A DNA stretch of 64,000 nt from NCBI RefSeq assembly GCF_900130045.1, contig NZ_FQXT01000005.1, positions 186,001 through 250,000 of the forward strand, given 5' to 3'. The translations under genes and the position numbers were made by a program. Of this stretch, positions 17,942 through 25,358 are shown piece after piece. The notes under the pieces were generated by a model, which was given only the letters and a program-made list of their open reading frames with translations, did not search any database and was not told the DNA's origin. Position 1 is the first letter of the stretch; each line of letters opens with the position of its first letter. The stretch is from Leeuwenhoekiella palythoae. GTDB taxonomy: Bacteria; Bacteroidota; Bacteroidia; Flavobacteriales; Flavobacteriaceae.

Positions 17942-17949
17942 CAAAGATA
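17942..17949 (-). promoter_or_regulatory. -7 promoter box of the glycosyltransferase gene (near-leaderless)
   Basis: Minus-strand TATCTTTG ends 4 bases before the start codon at 17937. If transcription starts the usual few bases after the box, the mRNA begins at or one base before the ATG. Confidence 0.55.
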
Positions 17950-18066
17950 GTTTTACTACAGCAGTAAACAACCTCACTGCAAGCCCTTGAGGCGTGAGTT
18001 GGAAACTGGCTACCAATTTCGAATCACGCCTTTAGATATTATACCTATTAACGGCGTTATTAAAAT

Positions 18067-18090
18067 AAGTTTCAATAATTACTGAAACTT
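18067..18090. promoter_or_regulatory. Operator-like palindrome before the GbsR-type gene
   Basis: AAGTTTCA (18067-18074) and TGAAACTT (18083-18090) form a perfect inverted repeat with an 8-base spacer. It lies just upstream of the -7 box of the regulator gene, in the position for autorepression, and recurs in TTTCA-N8-TGAAA form before the next gene. Confidence 0.65.
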
Positions 18091-18103
18091 TAAAATATTT
18101 AAG

Positions 18104-18111
18104 TATCTTTG
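18104..18111 (+). promoter_or_regulatory. -7 promoter box of the GbsR-type gene (near-leaderless)
   Basis: TATCTTTG, an exact TAnnTTTG match, ends 3 bases before the ATG at 18115. Confidence 0.6.
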
Positions 18112-18114
18112 AGT

Positions 18115-18621
18115 ATGGAATTCAATGAAGCAAAAGCACAATTTTTACAAACCTGGGGCGCATTAGGCTCGCAATGGGGCATTAATAAAACGATGGCGCA
18201 AATTCACGCGTTATTAATGATCTCGCCAGATTCACTATCGATGGAAGATGTGATGGAAGAATTGCAGATCTCTCGCGGTAATGCCAGTATGAACCTGCGC
18301 GGACTTATAGATTGGGGAATTGTATATAAAGAGTACAAACCCGGCGAGCGTCGCGAGTATTTTAAAGCGGATCAAGACGTAGATTCGCTGGCGCGCAAGA
18401 TTGCCGTGGAACGCAGCAAGCGGGAAATCAAACCGGCAATTAGGGTTTTAGAAGGCGTAAAAAACTTTGACGAAACCGACAAAAGTCCGGAAGCTTTAAA
18501 GTTTAAAATGAAAACCCAAGAGCTTCATGATTTTGTAAACAAAGCAGATACAATGCTTGAAAAAATCGTCAACCAAAAAGAAAACTGGATCACCAAGACC
18601 ATCATGAAACTGATGACCTAG
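18115..18621 (+). CDS. GbsR/MarR-type transcriptional regulator
   Basis: A 168-residue winged-helix regulator. The N-terminus FLQTWGALGSQWGINKTMAQIHALLM and the recognition segment MEELQISRGNASMNLRGLIDWGIV (in part SRGNASMNLRGL) are typical of the GbsR group, whose Bacillus member controls glycine betaine synthesis. The C-terminal half is helical and probably dimerises or binds a ligand. I start at ATG 18115, not at the TTG six bases upstream, because that TTG is part of the -7 box. The palindrome upstream suggests autoregulation, and the same palindrome precedes the next gene. Confidence 0.85.
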   Translation: MEFNEAKAQFLQTWGALGSQWGINKTMAQIHALLMISPDSLSMEDVMEELQISRGNASMNLRGLIDWGIVYKEYKPGERREYFKADQDVDSLARKIAVERSKREIKPAIRVLEGVKNFDETDKSPEALKFKMKTQELHDFVNKADTMLEKIVNQKENWITKTIMKLMT

Positions 18622-18691
18622 CTTCAGCTTAGGTTTCTAAGGGATAAATTCAGGCTAAGAAGAATTTTTCAAAAACATATACAATTACACA

Positions 18692-18709
18692 TTTCAATAT
18701 TTTCTGAAA
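18692..18709. promoter_or_regulatory. Second operator-like palindrome, before the small membrane-protein gene
   Basis: TTTCA (18692-18696), 8-base spacer, TGAAA (18705-18709), followed by GTTTAAAAATA. Sequence and spacing copy the site before the GbsR-type gene, including the AT-rich flank, so the same regulator probably binds both. Confidence 0.6.
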
Positions 18710-18725
18710 GTTTAAAAATAATGAT

Positions 18726-19154
18726 ATGAATACACTCAATTATTTTATTATCGCGGGAGGGTTTGGTCAGATTTTTACCGCTATGATCTATCCATTTATC
18801 CGGCATCGCGTTTTTGATTGGTACAATGATGTGAAACAACTCAAACCATTGAACCAAGAGATCGCTAAAACATATGGACATTATATTCAAGGGCTGAATT
18901 TTTCTTTTGGTTTGATCGCAATTGTTATTCCAAAACATTTAGCTAATGGAAGCGCCTTAGCGCTGGCACTTACTTCTCTTATTGCTGCTTACTGGGTAGG
19001 TAAGGTTGCCACTCAAATCGCATACTACCCAATGTATGACATTCCCAAAAATCCAATCTTTAAAATAGGAAGTTACGGTATGAATACACTTTTTGTATTC
19101 TTTGCGACACTTTACACTGCTCTTTGCGCTTTCAATCTTTATCAATTGCTCTAA
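18726..19154 (+). CDS. Small integral membrane protein, probable GbsR target
   Basis: A 142-residue protein with about four hydrophobic segments (residues 4-22, 55-72, 76-98 and 115-138) and a basic/polar connection between the first two (RHRVFDWYNDVKQLKPLNQEI). No family is recognised. It lies 104 bases after the GbsR-type regulator and carries the same palindrome in its leader, so regulator and membrane protein form a small regulon. Transport or stress sensing is possible but unproven. A strong terminator follows. Confidence 0.7.
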   Translation: MNTLNYFIIAGGFGQIFTAMIYPFIRHRVFDWYNDVKQLKPLNQEIAKTYGHYIQGLNFSFGLIAIVIPKHLANGSALALALTSLIAAYWVGKVATQIAYYPMYDIPKNPIFKIGSYGMNTLFVFFATLYTALCAFNLYQLL

Positions 19155-19157
19155 ACT

Positions 19158-19191
19158 AAAAAAGCGCCACTCGTTATGAATGGCGCTTTTT
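19158..19191. terminator. Bidirectional terminator between membrane protein and gcvP
   Basis: AAAAAGCGCCA (19159-19169) pairs with TGGCGCTTTTT (19181-19191) around an 11-base loop, with T-tracts for both convergent genes. Confidence 0.85.
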
Positions 19192-19209
19192 AATTTATGT
19201 TTTAGAAGA

Positions 19210-22062
19210 CTACGCTTCTTCCATATACTCTTCAATTGGAGCACAAGTACAGATTAAGTTTCGGTCCCCATAAGCATCATCTACTCGACGTACAGAAGGC
19301 CAGAACTTGTTATCTGCAACATACTCTAGTGGATAAGCCGCTTGTTGACGCGTATACGGCAAATCCCACGTTTCAGCAGTCAACATATGCATCGTGTGCG
19401 GTGCATTTTTAAGCACGTTATTATCATTATCTGCAGTTGCCTGATCGATCTCTTTTCTGATACTGATCATCGCATCACAAAAACGATCTAACTCCTGTTT
19501 GCTTTCACTCTCTGTAGGCTCGATCATCATTGTTCCTGCAACCGGGAACGATACCGTAGGCGAATGAAAACCGTAATCAATTAAACGCTTAGCGATATCA
19601 ACCACTTCGATCCCGTTATCTTTAAATGGACGACAATCGATGATCATCTCGTGAGCCGCACGTCCTTTTTCTCCAGAATACAATACTTCAAAAGCTCCTT
19701 TTAAACGCTCTTTAATATAGTTTGCGTTTAGAATGGCAGCTTCCGTAGATTGTTTTAATCCTTCTGCGCCTAACATTTTGATGTAGGCATAACTGATCAA
19801 GCACACTAAGGAAGATCCCCAAGGCGCTGCAGAAATTGCAGAAATCGCTTGTTCACCTCCGGTTTTGATCACAGGGTTCGTTGGTAAAAACGGAACCAGC
19901 TGCTCTGCCACACAAATAGGTCCAACGCCTGGTCCTCCACCACCGTGAGGAATTGCAAAAGTTTTATGCAAATTAAGGTGACAAACATCGGCACCAATTT
20001 TCCCTGGGTTGGTCAAACCAACCTGCGCATTCATATTTGCACCATCCATATATACCTGACCACCATTCTCGTGAATGATCGAAGTTATTTCTTGAATCGC
20101 GCTTTCATAAACCCCGTGCGTTGATGGATAAGTCACCATCAAGGCAGCAAGGTTATCTTTATATTTTTCTGCTTTTTCACGAAGATCGTCAACGTCAATG
20201 TTTCCTGCATCAGTAGCTTTAGTTACTACCACTTGCATTCCTGCCATTACAGCACTTGCAGGGTTCGTTCCGTGGGCAGAAGATGGAATCAAGCAAATAT
20301 TTCGGTGATGATCATTTCTACTTTCATGGTAGGCTTTGATCACCATCAATCCTGCATATTCTCCTTGCGCTCCTGAATTAGGCTGAAGACTCGTTCCCGC
20401 AAAACCGGTAATTTCGGTTAATTGATCTTCTAATTTCTTAAGAACCGTTTGATATCCTTCGGCTTGTTCTACCGGCACAAACGGATGAATTCCGCCCCAG
20501 CGTGCATCACTTAGCGGAAGCATTTCGGCAGCAGCATTCAGCTTCATCGTACACGATCCTAAGGAGATCATACTGTGATTCAACGAAAGATCTTTACGCT
20601 CTAAACGCTTGATATAACGCATCAATTCCGTTTCAGAATGATAGCTGTTAAACACCTCGTTGGTCATAAATTCTGTTTTACGACCTAAGGCTTCAGGAAT
20701 TGTGATCTCATCAACTAAAGCTTCTAAATGGGTGAATTCTTTGCCTAATGCTTCAGCAAAAACGGAAATGACCTTATTAAGATCAGAAAGGCTTGTCGCT
20801 TCGTTTACTGCAATGGAAACCGTTTCAGCATCCGGATAGTAGAAGTTGATTTCGTTTGCTTCTGCATATTTACGTACCGTTGCTGCATCTGTTTTTACAC
20901 GAATGGTGTCAAAATACGCAGAGTTCAACTGATACAATCCTAAACTTTCTAAAGCATCAGCAAGGGTTGCTGCGGTACGCTGAATTTTGGTCGCGATATA
21001 TTCAAGACCTTTTGGCCCGTGATACACCCCATACATCCCTGCCATCACCGCAAGAAGTACTTGCGCGGTACAAATGTTTGAAGTCGCTTTATCGCGCTTG
21101 ATATGTTGCTCTCGGGTTTGAAGCGCCATACGTAACGCACGGTCTCCATTGCGATCTTTGGTCACCCCAATGATACGCCCCGGAATATTTCTTTTATATT
21201 CTTCACGTGTCGCAAAATAAGCAGCGTGCGGCCCACCATATCCTAACGGAATTCCAAAACGCTGGGTAGTTCCCACTACAACATCTGCTCCTAAATGTCC
21301 CGGTGATTCTAAAAGCACCAAGCTCATAATATCTGCCGCAACAGCAACTTTAATGTCTGCTTCTTTCGCTTTAGCAATAAATCCGGCATAATCGTGAACT
21401 TCGCCTGATGCAGATGGATATTGTAATAGCGCCCCAAAGAATTCTGAACTAAAATCAAACTCTTGTGGATTTCCTACAACCAACTCTACTCCTACCGGAA
21501 GGGCTCGTGTTTCTAAAACTGATAAAGTTTGTGGTAACACTTCTTTATCAACAAAGAATCTAACCACATCGTTTTTCTTTTGATCACGACTACGCACTGC
21601 TGCAAGAAGCGTCATCGCCTCTGCTGCTGCTGTAGATTCATCGAGCAAAGAAGCGTTGGCAAGTTCCATCCCGGTCAGATCGCTAATCATCGTCTGGAAG
21701 TTTAATAAAGCTTCTAGACGACCTTGCGCGATCTCTGCTTGGTACGGCGTGTAAGCCGTGTACCAACCGGGATTTTCTAAAATATTACGCTGAATAACCG
21801 CAGGAATTTTAGACTCGTGATACCCTAAACCTATGTATGTTTTAAACAGTTTGTTTTTATTGGCCAAAGCATTGATGTGCGTGGCATACTCATATTCACT
21901 AAGCGCCGGCTCCAGATCAAGGGCTTTTTTCAATTTAATTCCGTCAGGCAGGGTTTCGTAGATCAATTGATCTATATTTTCTGCCCCGATCGCTTTCAAC
22001 ATCTCCTCCTTCTCCTCAGGTCTTGGACCAATGTGTCTTAGTGAAAAAACATCTGTTCTCAT
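19210..22062 (-). CDS. gcvP: Glycine dehydrogenase (decarboxylating), glycine cleavage P protein
   Basis: A 950-residue single-chain P protein. It decarboxylates glycine with PLP and passes the aminomethyl group to the H protein. N-terminal half: FSLRHIGPRPEEKEEML; C-terminal half: SLGSCTMKLNAAAEM, YMDGANMNAQVG and the PLP lysine in LNLHKTFAIPHGGGGPG near residue 697. The two halves correspond to the separate subunits of other bacteria. I start at 22062 because an exact -7 box at 22091-22098 lies between this ATG and the in-frame Met at 22101. No other gcv gene is nearby. Confidence 0.97.
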   Translation of the reverse strand: MRTDVFSLRHIGPRPEEKEEMLKAIGAENIDQLIYETLPDGIKLKKALDLEPALSEYEYATHINALANKNKLFKTYIGLGYHESKIPAVIQRNILENPGWYTAYTPYQAEIAQGRLEALLNFQTMISDLTGMELANASLLDESTAAAEAMTLLAAVRSRDQKKNDVVRFFVDKEVLPQTLSVLETRALPVGVELVVGNPQEFDFSSEFFGALLQYPSASGEVHDYAGFIAKAKEADIKVAVAADIMSLVLLESPGHLGADVVVGTTQRFGIPLGYGGPHAAYFATREEYKRNIPGRIIGVTKDRNGDRALRMALQTREQHIKRDKATSNICTAQVLLAVMAGMYGVYHGPKGLEYIATKIQRTAATLADALESLGLYQLNSAYFDTIRVKTDAATVRKYAEANEINFYYPDAETVSIAVNEATSLSDLNKVISVFAEALGKEFTHLEALVDEITIPEALGRKTEFMTNEVFNSYHSETELMRYIKRLERKDLSLNHSMISLGSCTMKLNAAAEMLPLSDARWGGIHPFVPVEQAEGYQTVLKKLEDQLTEITGFAGTSLQPNSGAQGEYAGLMVIKAYHESRNDHHRNICLIPSSAHGTNPASAVMAGMQVVVTKATDAGNIDVDDLREKAEKYKDNLAALMVTYPSTHGVYESAIQEITSIIHENGGQVYMDGANMNAQVGLTNPGKIGADVCHLNLHKTFAIPHGGGGPGVGPICVAEQLVPFLPTNPVIKTGGEQAISAISAAPWGSSLVCLISYAYIKMLGAEGLKQSTEAAILNANYIKERLKGAFEVLYSGEKGRAAHEMIIDCRPFKDNGIEVVDIAKRLIDYGFHSPTVSFPVAGTMMIEPTESESKQELDRFCDAMISIRKEIDQATADNDNNVLKNAPHTMHMLTAETWDLPYTRQQAAYPLEYVADNKFWPSVRRVDDAYGDRNLICTCAPIEEYMEEA

Positions 22063-22090
22063 ATGCAATTTATGTGTGTTTAGAATGGCG

Positions 22091-22098
22091 CAAAAGTA
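22091..22098 (-). promoter_or_regulatory. -7 promoter box of gcvP
   Basis: Minus-strand TACTTTTG, exact TAnnTTTG match, 29 bases before the start codon at 22062. Confidence 0.55.
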
Positions 22099-22173
22099 CA
22101 ATTTCAGATATATATTCTGAGCGATATACCTCCTACTTTTTTAACCACTTAAAGCACTTATTAACAGTTGCTG

Positions 22174-22181
22174 TATCTTTA
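22174..22181 (+). promoter_or_regulatory. -7 promoter-like box, near-leaderless
   Basis: TATCTTTA (one mismatch to TAnnTTTG) ends 4 bases before the ATG at 22186. Confidence 0.45.
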
Positions 22182-22185
22182 CCTG

Positions 22186-22983
22186 ATGAAATCTCTCAAA
22201 GGCCTTTTTGATTTTTATATCAACAGCAGTATACACGTGGCCTTTGCTGTGCTCGCGCTTGCATTGATTACCGAAAAACAATTGGATCTTGAACTAGATC
22301 TCTACTTCAATCTCTTTATTTTTTTAGGAACCATTACCGGCTATAATTTTGTGAAATACGCTGCTCTCGCCGGTCTGCATCACAGAAACCTCACCGATAG
22401 GCTTAAAATGATACAGACATTTTCTTTTATTTGCTTTATAGGCTTAGTGTATGTGGCTTATCAATTTACGGTAAGCTTTTGGATTTCCTGTATTCCTTTG
22501 GCTTTGCTCACTGTTCTTTATGCAATCCCTTTTTTACCGCATAAAACCAACTTAAGAAAAGTACCATCAATTAAAATATTTATCATCGCCGCAGTCTGGG
22601 CCGGGGTAACGGTATATTTACCGGTCGCTTATAGTGTTACTAATTTTTCTACCGAATTTTATCTCGAAATCGCACAACGTTTTATGCTAGTCCTCGCGTT
22701 AATTATTCCATTTGAAATACGCGATTTAACCTACGACTCTAACGCGTTGGGGACACTTCCGCAGGTATTAGGCATAAAAAAAACCAAGCTTGTTGGTTTA
22801 TCAATGGTTTTGGGATGTATGGTTCTTGAGGCATTTAAAGCCAATGCATTCAGCACTTATGCTATTCTACTTCTTACAGCTTTAGCGATCATTAGATCCA
22901 ACAGTAAGCAGCCTCATTATTATGCATCTTTTGTAGTGGAAGGAATCCCTATTCTTTGGGGAATTTTTATTCTGGCGTTTTAG
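22186..22983 (+). CDS. UbiA-like integral membrane protein
   Basis: A 265-residue protein with seven to eight membrane segments. The pattern resembles the UbiA prenyltransferase fold: FLGTITGYNFVKYA in the position of the first aspartate motif and LIIPFEIRDLTYDSNALGTLPQVLG in the position of the second (a DxxxD-like IRDLTYD with the usual LPxxLG after it). The first motif lacks the normal NDxxD, so prenyl transfer is uncertain. The start at 22186 is preferred over a TTG at 22168. It overlaps the convergent zinc-type protein gene by 17 bases. Confidence 0.6.
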   Translation: MKSLKGLFDFYINSSIHVAFAVLALALITEKQLDLELDLYFNLFIFLGTITGYNFVKYAALAGLHHRNLTDRLKMIQTFSFICFIGLVYVAYQFTVSFWISCIPLALLTVLYAIPFLPHKTNLRKVPSIKIFIIAAVWAGVTVYLPVAYSVTNFSTEFYLEIAQRFMLVLALIIPFEIRDLTYDSNALGTLPQVLGIKKTKLVGLSMVLGCMVLEAFKANAFSTYAILLLTALAIIRSNSKQPHYYASFVVEGIPILWGIFILAF

Positions 22984-23218
22984 CTAGTTCACGCTCTAGT
23001 TCTTCTCGAATGCGTTTCTTACACTCAGGAGTCATATGCTTGCACTTAGAGTCTTTTAGCAGATGGGTAAGCTTGGCGTTACGCTCAGAATACTTAACGC
23101 ATCTTGAACATATAGATCGGTGCAATTTTACGCTTAGCTTTTCCATAAAAGAGATCTCTTCATATTGACCTCTATCACAAATTTGTCTAGCCTCCTTACA
23201 ATTAATAAATAGTTTCAT
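22967..23218 (-). CDS. Small zinc-binding anti-sigma-like protein
   Basis: An 83-residue cytosolic protein with an H-x3-C-x2-C cluster (HRSICSRC, residues 33-40) and further cysteines at C7, C14, C59 and C66 (KCKHMTPEC). The histidine-cysteine arrangement resembles the zinc-binding anti-sigma domain, but there is no membrane segment. It starts 3 bases after the stop of the ECF sigma factor gene, so it is cotranscribed and probably binds that sigma factor. No other family is recognised. Confidence 0.7.
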   Translation of the reverse strand: MKLFINCKEARQICDRGQYEEISFMEKLSVKLHRSICSRCVKYSERNAKLTHLLKDSKCKHMTPECKKRIREELERELAKTPE

Positions 23219-23221
23219 GCT

Positions 23222-23773
23222 TTATAACCAGTTTTCTTCTAAGCAACTCGCCAGTGCTGTACGGGCTCTGTGAATGATCACCCACAAGTTAGACGGCGTA
23301 ATATCAAATTCTTTACAAATAGTTTCAGTATCCTGCCCTTCGATAGTTTTTTTTCTAAAAATAGCCGCCTGTTTTTCAGGCAACTTCCCTAAGCAGGCAT
23401 AGATCGCCACGCCCAGCTCAGTATTTTCTAGTTCGTCTTCAGCAGTACGATCAAAAGGATCAGCAACACGCTCTTCAAGCCAGTCACCGCCTTCCTCATC
23501 ATCGGCGTAGTTCATACGCACTTCGGCTTTTCCTTTTTTTGAATTTATCTTGCGATAATAGTCAATTATTTTTCGTTTTAAAATAGAAATCAGCCACGTA
23601 CGCTCGCTAGCTTCTCCTTTAAAATTTTTCATTGACTTCAATCCCGCCAAAAAGGTTTCAGAAATTATATCTTCGGCCACCTCCTTATCGTTCACCTTTA
23701 CAATCGTGTAATTGTAGAGGTAATCAGAGTATTTATCCACCCATTTTTGGGGATCGAGTTGGTGGTCTGCCAT
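23222..23773 (-). CDS. ECF-type RNA polymerase sigma factor
   Basis: A 183-residue sigma-70 family protein with regions 2 and 4 only. Region 2: DKEVAEDIISETFLAGLKSM and the -10 binding part RTWLISILKRKIIDYYR. Region 4: LPEKQAAIFRKKTIEGQDTETICKEFDITPSNLWVIIHRAR (in part FDITPSNLWVIIHRAR). It is the conserved flavobacterial type paired with a small zinc protein, which follows 3 bases later. An exact -7 box precedes it. The regulon is not visible in the window. Confidence 0.92.
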   Translation of the reverse strand: MADHQLDPQKWVDKYSDYLYNYTIVKVNDKEVAEDIISETFLAGLKSMKNFKGEASERTWLISILKRKIIDYYRKINSKKGKAEVRMNYADDEEGGDWLEERVADPFDRTAEDELENTELGVAIYACLGKLPEKQAAIFRKKTIEGQDTETICKEFDITPSNLWVIIHRARTALASCLEENWL

Positions 23774-23802
23774 AATTGGTAAGTCAGTTATAGAACAAGC
23801 CG

Positions 23803-23810
23803 CAAATTTA
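23803..23810 (-). promoter_or_regulatory. -7 promoter box of the ECF sigma operon
   Basis: Minus-strand TAAATTTG, exact TAnnTTTG match, 30 bases before the start codon at 23773. Confidence 0.5.
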
Positions 23811-23956
23811 CGTAATTCTCAACAGTAGGCTAAAAGTAAAATTATTTTCGTCAATAGTAACATAAGAAAGCCTTATATCCATCTAAGTAAACTACCTCAG
23901 GGCAAGCCTAAGAGTATTACACCCTTTGGCGGCCCCAATAAATCAACCTAATCTGT

Positions 23957-23964
23957 TACATTTG
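23957..23964 (+). promoter_or_regulatory. -7 promoter box of the methyltransferase-glycosyltransferase pair
   Basis: TACATTTG, exact TAnnTTTG match, 28 bases before the GTG start at 23992. Confidence 0.5.
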
Positions 23965-23991
23965 CTGCTTTAGCAATTCAATTTAGTTACG

Positions 23992-24513
23992 GTGTACGAA
24001 AAAACTTTTCCCAATAAACGCTATGCGATCACAGCGCGCTTCTTAAAAAATACAGTGCCAACAGGGGCTGAAATATTAGATTTGGGAGTTAGTAATCCTT
24101 TTTCTGAAATTATGAAAGCTGAAGGATATTCGGTTACAAACACGGGCGGAGAAGATCTCGATCTTGATACGTCTGCCGTTAAAAACACCAACGCTGAGGT
24201 GGTGACTGCTTTTGAGATCTTTGAGCATTTACTAGCACCATATCAGGTTTTAAAAGACATTAAGGCTACTAAGCTTGTGGCAAGTATACCACTCAGGCTC
24301 TGGTTTGCTCCCGCATATCGTAGTAAAACCGATATGTGGGATAGGCATTATCACGAGTTTGAAGATTGGCAGTTTGACTGGCTTTTAGAGAAGTCTGGTT
24401 GGGAAATCAAAAAGCGGGAAAAATTCACGCATCCGGTAAAAAAAATAGGGTTTAGACCTCTTCTTCGACTTTTTACTCCTCGGTATTATATTGTTTACGC
24501 AGAGCGAAAATGA
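23992..24513 (+). CDS. Class I SAM methyltransferase-like protein
   Basis: A 173-residue protein that looks like a compact Rossmann methyltransferase: GAEILDLGVSNPFSEIM in motif I, then ADVVTAFEIFEHL-like VVTAFEIFEHLLAPYQVL at motif IV, and LVASIPLRLWF at motif V. Motif I lacks the usual GxGxG, so binding of SAM is likely but not certain. The start is GTG. It overlaps the next gene, a GT2 glycosyltransferase, by 4 bases; the pair probably modifies a surface glycan or lipid. Confidence 0.7.
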   Translation: MYEKTFPNKRYAITARFLKNTVPTGAEILDLGVSNPFSEIMKAEGYSVTNTGGEDLDLDTSAVKNTNAEVVTAFEIFEHLLAPYQVLKDIKATKLVASIPLRLWFAPAYRSKTDMWDRHYHEFEDWQFDWLLEKSGWEIKKREKFTHPVKKIGFRPLLRLFTPRYYIVYAERK

Positions 24514-25358
24514 AACTAGTAATCATCATACCGGCATATAATGAGGCTGCACTAATAGGCAAAACCTTAGACTCGCTTCTGGCGCAACGTTTTTCAGCAG
24601 AAAAAATAGTTATTGTTGATGATGGAAGCACCGATGAAACTCCCAACGTCGTTCTTGAGTATGCCGAAAAGAATCCTTCCATTCAACTGATACAGAAATC
24701 TTCTGAAGCTGCACATTTACCCGGAAGCAAAGTCGTGCAGGCATTTAATTACGGTTTGGAGCGTTTAGATACTGATTATGACATACTGTGCAAGTTTGAT
24801 GCAGATTTGATTTTTCCTGAAAACTATTTAGAAACCGTCGTAAAGGCTTTCGAACAAAATCAAAATCTGGGGATGTACGGTGGTTTTTGCTATGTGGAGC
24901 GCAACGGCTCTTGGGAGCTCGAAAACCTTACTAATAAAGATCACATCCGCGGCGCGCTCAAAAGTTATCGAAAAGCTTGTTTTGAAGCCATTGGCGGACT
25001 CAAAACAGCGATGGGATGGGATACTTTAGACGAGTTGCTGGCGCAATATCACGTCTGGGAAGTTGCTACGAATGAAACGCTGCACGTAAAACATTTAAAA
25101 CCTACCGGGCACACGTATTCAGCAAAAGCAAAATATAAGCAAGGCGAGGCCTTCTACGGAATGCGTTACGGACTCGCGCTTACTGCAATCGCTTCAGGAA
25201 AGTTGGCGTTTAGAAAGAAAAGCTTCAAGCTCTTTAAAGACTACCTGAACGGCTATTTTAAGGCACAAAAAAAACACCTTCCGTTTTTGGTTACCCAAGA
25301 AGAAGGTGCTTTTATAAGAAAGCTCCGCTGGAGTAAAATCAAGCAGAAATTATTCTAA
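24510..25358 (+). CDS. Family 2 glycosyltransferase
   Basis: A 282-residue GT-A enzyme: VIIIPAYNEAALIGKTLDSLL at the N-terminus, IVDDGSTDET for the nucleotide sugar, FDADLIFPENYLE as the DxD-type metal site, and GGLKTAMGWDTLDELLAQ in the acceptor region. No membrane segments are visible, so it is a cytosolic transferase for polysaccharide or glycolipid synthesis. Coupled by a 4-base overlap to the methyltransferase. It overlaps the convergent phosphatase gene by 9 bases at the 3' end. Confidence 0.85.
   Translation: MKLVIIIPAYNEAALIGKTLDSLLAQRFSAEKIVIVDDGSTDETPNVVLEYAEKNPSIQLIQKSSEAAHLPGSKVVQAFNYGLERLDTDYDILCKFDADLIFPENYLETVVKAFEQNQNLGMYGGFCYVERNGSWELENLTNKDHIRGALKSYRKACFEAIGGLKTAMGWDTLDELLAQYHVWEVATNETLHVKHLKPTGHTYSAKAKYKQGEAFYGMRYGLALTAIASGKLAFRKKSFKLFKDYLNGYFKAQKKHLPFLVTQEEGAFIRKLRWSKIKQKLF

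Noticed and set aside
22063-22101. Longer start of gcvP at 22101
   Set aside because: An exact -7 box at 22091-22098 overlaps it; the conserved N-terminus begins at 22062.
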